Source of the DNA: JALZAA01 sp046724655
Lineage (GTDB): Bacteria; Actinomycetota; Acidimicrobiia; IMCC26256; JACDBD01
Reading direction: 5' to 3'
DNA: 8,467 nucleotides
Assembly: GCA_046724655.1 (NCBI GenBank)
Contig: JBKOWY010000154.1
Coordinates: 1 to 8,467 of the forward strand
This document shows positions 7,021 through 8,467 of the stretch, piece by piece. Both the position numbers and the translations under genes were made by a program. The notes beneath the pieces are model-generated. The model was given only the letters and a program-made list of their open reading frames with translations, was not told where the DNA came from and did no database searches. The number at the start of each line of letters is the position of its first letter. Position 1 is the stretch's first letter.

Positions 7021-7360
7021 TCATCGCGCCCTGAACGTCCCCGTTGCCTTCAATGGCTCCCCGTCGTACGTCGTGTCGCACTCGAAAGATCCCGCGACCC
7101 GACGCTTTGTGAGCGTCGTCATCCGCACGGTGCATCCGCCATCGGTCGAGTTGAGAAGCATTGACTGGTTGCCGACGTGGACGTTCAGCCCGAGAGCGAC
7201 TGCATCGCTCAGTGGCCTGCTGTCCCTTCTTGACGCGGCCGGAGAGGACGAACTCCTGGAACGGGTCCGACTTCGGGCCCGCGTGCAGCGACACCGGCAC
7301 CTGCGGCGTCGCGTCGAGCTGGCTCTTCGTGATCCGGCTCTGACCGAATTCGTAGTCGCT
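7021..7360 (-). pseudogene. Remnant of a small protein with a conserved two-cysteine C-terminal region, frameshifted
   Basis: I do not recognise a named family. In one minus-strand frame, from about 7360, a protein-like stretch reads SDYEFGQSRITKSQL, then PQVPVSLHAGPKSDPFQEFV and LSGRVKKGQQA. Near 7213-7222 one base appears to be missing, and the sequence continues in another frame as LSDAVALGLNVHVGNQSMLL, NSTDGGCTVRMTTLTKRRV and AGSFECDTTYDGEPLKATG, ending in TFRAR and a TGA at 7021-7023. The paired cysteines and the alternating beta-type pattern (CTV...GSFEC...ATGTF) recall small secreted or lipid-anchored actinobacterial proteins, but no signal peptide or lipobox can be found. No in-frame start is visible: the frame is closed by a TGA at 7430-7432, and no ATG lies between. 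The 5' end is therefore lost or in another frame. A GTG at 7300 exists but is internal to the similarity. The function is unknown. Confidence 0.45.
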
Positions 7361-7466
7361 CCTGTGCGCCGAACGATGTTCCTGACCGCACTCGTGGTGT
7401 ACCCGTGCTGCCCGCCTCCCGAACGCAGTTCAGGCCCTCGCCGACCAAATCTGCAAGTGTGGCGCG

Positions 7467-8360
7467 GTGGACGCGTGGCCGGCTCTGCCCTATGCGGAAT
7501 GGCGCGAGACGCGTGACACGCTGCACATGTACACGCAGGTAGTGGGCAAGATCCGCCTCGCGCTGTCCCCGTTCGAGCCCGAGTGGGCGAACGTTCCGCT
7601 CTACCTCACCGCTCGGGGGCTCACGACCTCCCCTGTCCCCGACGGCCTCCGCACCTTCGACTGCGAATTCGACCTGATCGGGCACGAGCTCGTGCTGCGC
7701 ACGACCGACGGTGGCGTCGAGCGGCTTCCGTTGCGCCCTCGAGCCGTCGCCGACTTCTACCGAGACGTGATGGACACGCTGGCGCGCCTCGGCGTCGACG
7801 TCGAGATCTCACCCGGGCCGTCCGAAGTCGCCGACCCGATCCCGTTCGCCGAGGATCGCACCCACCACTCGTACGTTCCCGCCGATGCCAATCGATTCTT
7901 CCGCGTTCTGTCCCAGGCCGACGTCGTGTTGAAGGAGCACCGCGCCCAGTTCAACGGGAAGGCGCCGCCGGTGCAGTTCTTCTGGGGAAGCTTCGACCTG
8001 GTGACGACCCGCTTCTCGGGACGCCCGGCAACGCCGCCACCCGGCGCGGGGACTATCGAGCGCTACGGCGGCGACGCCGAGCAGATCTGCGGTGGGTTCT
8101 GGCCCGGTCACGAGAAGTTTCCGAGCGCGGCCTTCTTCGCCTATGGGTACCCGACGCCCGACGGCATCGAGCAGGCGTCGATCCGACCTGATGAAGCGCA
8201 TTGGAACGGTGATCTCGGTGAGTTCATCCTTCCTTATGACGCCGTGCGCGCGGCGCCGGACCCGAAGCGCGCCATCTTGGACTTCCTCGAAAGCACCTAC
8301 GACGCGAGTGCCACTCGTTTCGGCTGGAGCCCGGATTTGCTCCTCACAGAGAAGCCTTGA
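7467..8360 (+). CDS. DUF5996 family protein
   Basis: This is an intact 297-residue protein of the DUF5996 family, widespread in Actinobacteria and some Proteobacteria, with no established function. Family marks visible in order are WPALPYAEWRETRDTLHMYT at the N-terminus, VPLYLTARGLTTSPVPDG at about 43-60, the segment VADFYRDVMDTLARLGVDVE, then VLKEHRAQFNGK with PVQFFWGSFDLVTTRFSGR at about 168-186, GGFWPG near 210, FFAYGYPTPDG near 225, and LGEFILPYDAVR with ILDFLESTYDA near the end. No signal peptide or membrane segment is seen. The GTG at 7467 is chosen because the family usually begins a few residues before the WP-x-LP motif; no good Shine-Dalgarno sequence precedes it, and the frame is open upstream without an ATG. 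It ends 12 nt before the stop of a convergent gene. Confidence 0.88.
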   Translation: MDAWPALPYAEWRETRDTLHMYTQVVGKIRLALSPFEPEWANVPLYLTARGLTTSPVPDGLRTFDCEFDLIGHELVLRTTDGGVERLPLRPRAVADFYRDVMDTLARLGVDVEISPGPSEVADPIPFAEDRTHHSYVPADANRFFRVLSQADVVLKEHRAQFNGKAPPVQFFWGSFDLVTTRFSGRPATPPPGAGTIERYGGDAEQICGGFWPGHEKFPSAAFFAYGYPTPDGIEQASIRPDEAHWNGDLGEFILPYDAVRAAPDPKRAILDFLESTYDASATRFGWSPDLLLTEKP

Positions 8361-8372
8361 CGGCGCGCCCGA

Positions 8373-8467
8373 TCACGCCTTGGCCGCGACGACGATCTCC
8401 CACGTCTGTTTGTACGACAGCGTTCCTCCGTCATCGACGGGACGCATACCGGTCGCCGGACCGCCGG
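8373..8467 (-). CDS. C-terminal fragment of a probable SAM-dependent methyltransferase
   Basis: Only the last 31 codons are in the window; the gene begins beyond position 8467. The frame reads GGPATGMRPVDDGG, then TLSYKQTWEIVVAAKA, and a TGA at 8373-8375. A final beta-strand pattern of the type Y-x-x-x-W-E-I-V-V-A-x-K is common at the C-terminus of class I SAM-dependent methyltransferases, whose last strands close the sheet. The assignment rests on this short tail only. It converges with the DUF5996 gene at a spacing of 12 nt, with no terminator-like stem between them. Confidence 0.4.
   Translation of the reverse strand, partial: GGPATGMRPVDDGGTLSYKQTWEIVVAAKA

Noticed and set aside
7420..7466. 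In-frame extension of the DUF5996 gene upstream of its GTG, containing two nearby Cys
   Set aside because: The frame is open but has no ATG, and DUF5996 proteins normally begin just before the WP-x-LP motif.
6821..7516. 231-aa open frame on + across the small minus-strand genes
   Set aside because: The minus strand has recognisable protein sequence (Cys motif, conserved cores), while this frame shows none and runs into the DUF5996 gene.
1..8467. CRISPR arrays, tRNA or rRNA genes, insertion sequences
   Set aside because: No direct-repeat array, tRNA T-loop pattern, transposase motif or terminal inverted repeats were seen on either strand.

Overview
The window looks like high-GC actinobacterial chromosome (about two-thirds GC by eye). 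This fits the gene content: a SigG-type ECF sigma factor with a SnoaL-like tail, a class III cyclase fused to a large AAA ATPase/helical-repeat protein, and a DUF5996 protein are all typical of soil Actinomycetota (Solirubrobacterales, Acidimicrobiia or mycobacteria-like lineages). The genus cannot be fixed from the sequence.

Layout. 8-594 (+): RibD-C/dihydrofolate-reductase-like gene with a 1-nt frameshift near its 5' end. 595-1307: no recognisable gene; it holds a 10-bp inverted repeat (1223-1266) just past the end of the sigma gene. 1308-2318 (-): intact SigG-type ECF sigma factor. 2319-2486: divergent control region in which two bipartite promoter-like elements (CGCCCA, 17 nt, TGTCTA) face away from each other in perfect symmetry. 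2487-3253 (+): short-chain dehydrogenase/reductase (SDR) broken by one frameshift and one amber codon. 3444-6740 (+): intact 1098-aa cyclase/AAA ATPase signalling protein. 6747-7001 (-): small cysteine-rich protein with HiPIP-like cysteine spacing, carrying two indels that cancel each other. 7021-about 7360 (-): remnant of a small, possibly exported protein, also frameshifted. 7467-8360 (+): intact DUF5996 protein. 8373-8467 (-): C-terminal end of a probable SAM-dependent methyltransferase that runs off the window.

How the genes may work together. The sigma factor and the divergent SDR share the same promoter-like element, so the simplest reading is an autoregulated ECF sigma factor that also drives the SDR, similar to the sigma/oxidoreductase pairings known for ECF41-type factors. 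The cyclase/ATPase is a stand-alone large signalling protein with its own strong ribosome binding site. The remaining genes show no clear functional link.

An unusual overall feature is that four short genes each carry 1-nt indels (one also has an in-frame stop), while the three long genes, including one of 3.3 kb, are uninterrupted. Either the short genes are decaying, or the sequence contains residual single-base errors; the window alone cannot decide. The best candidates for something new are the symmetric divergent promoter and the HiPIP-like small protein.
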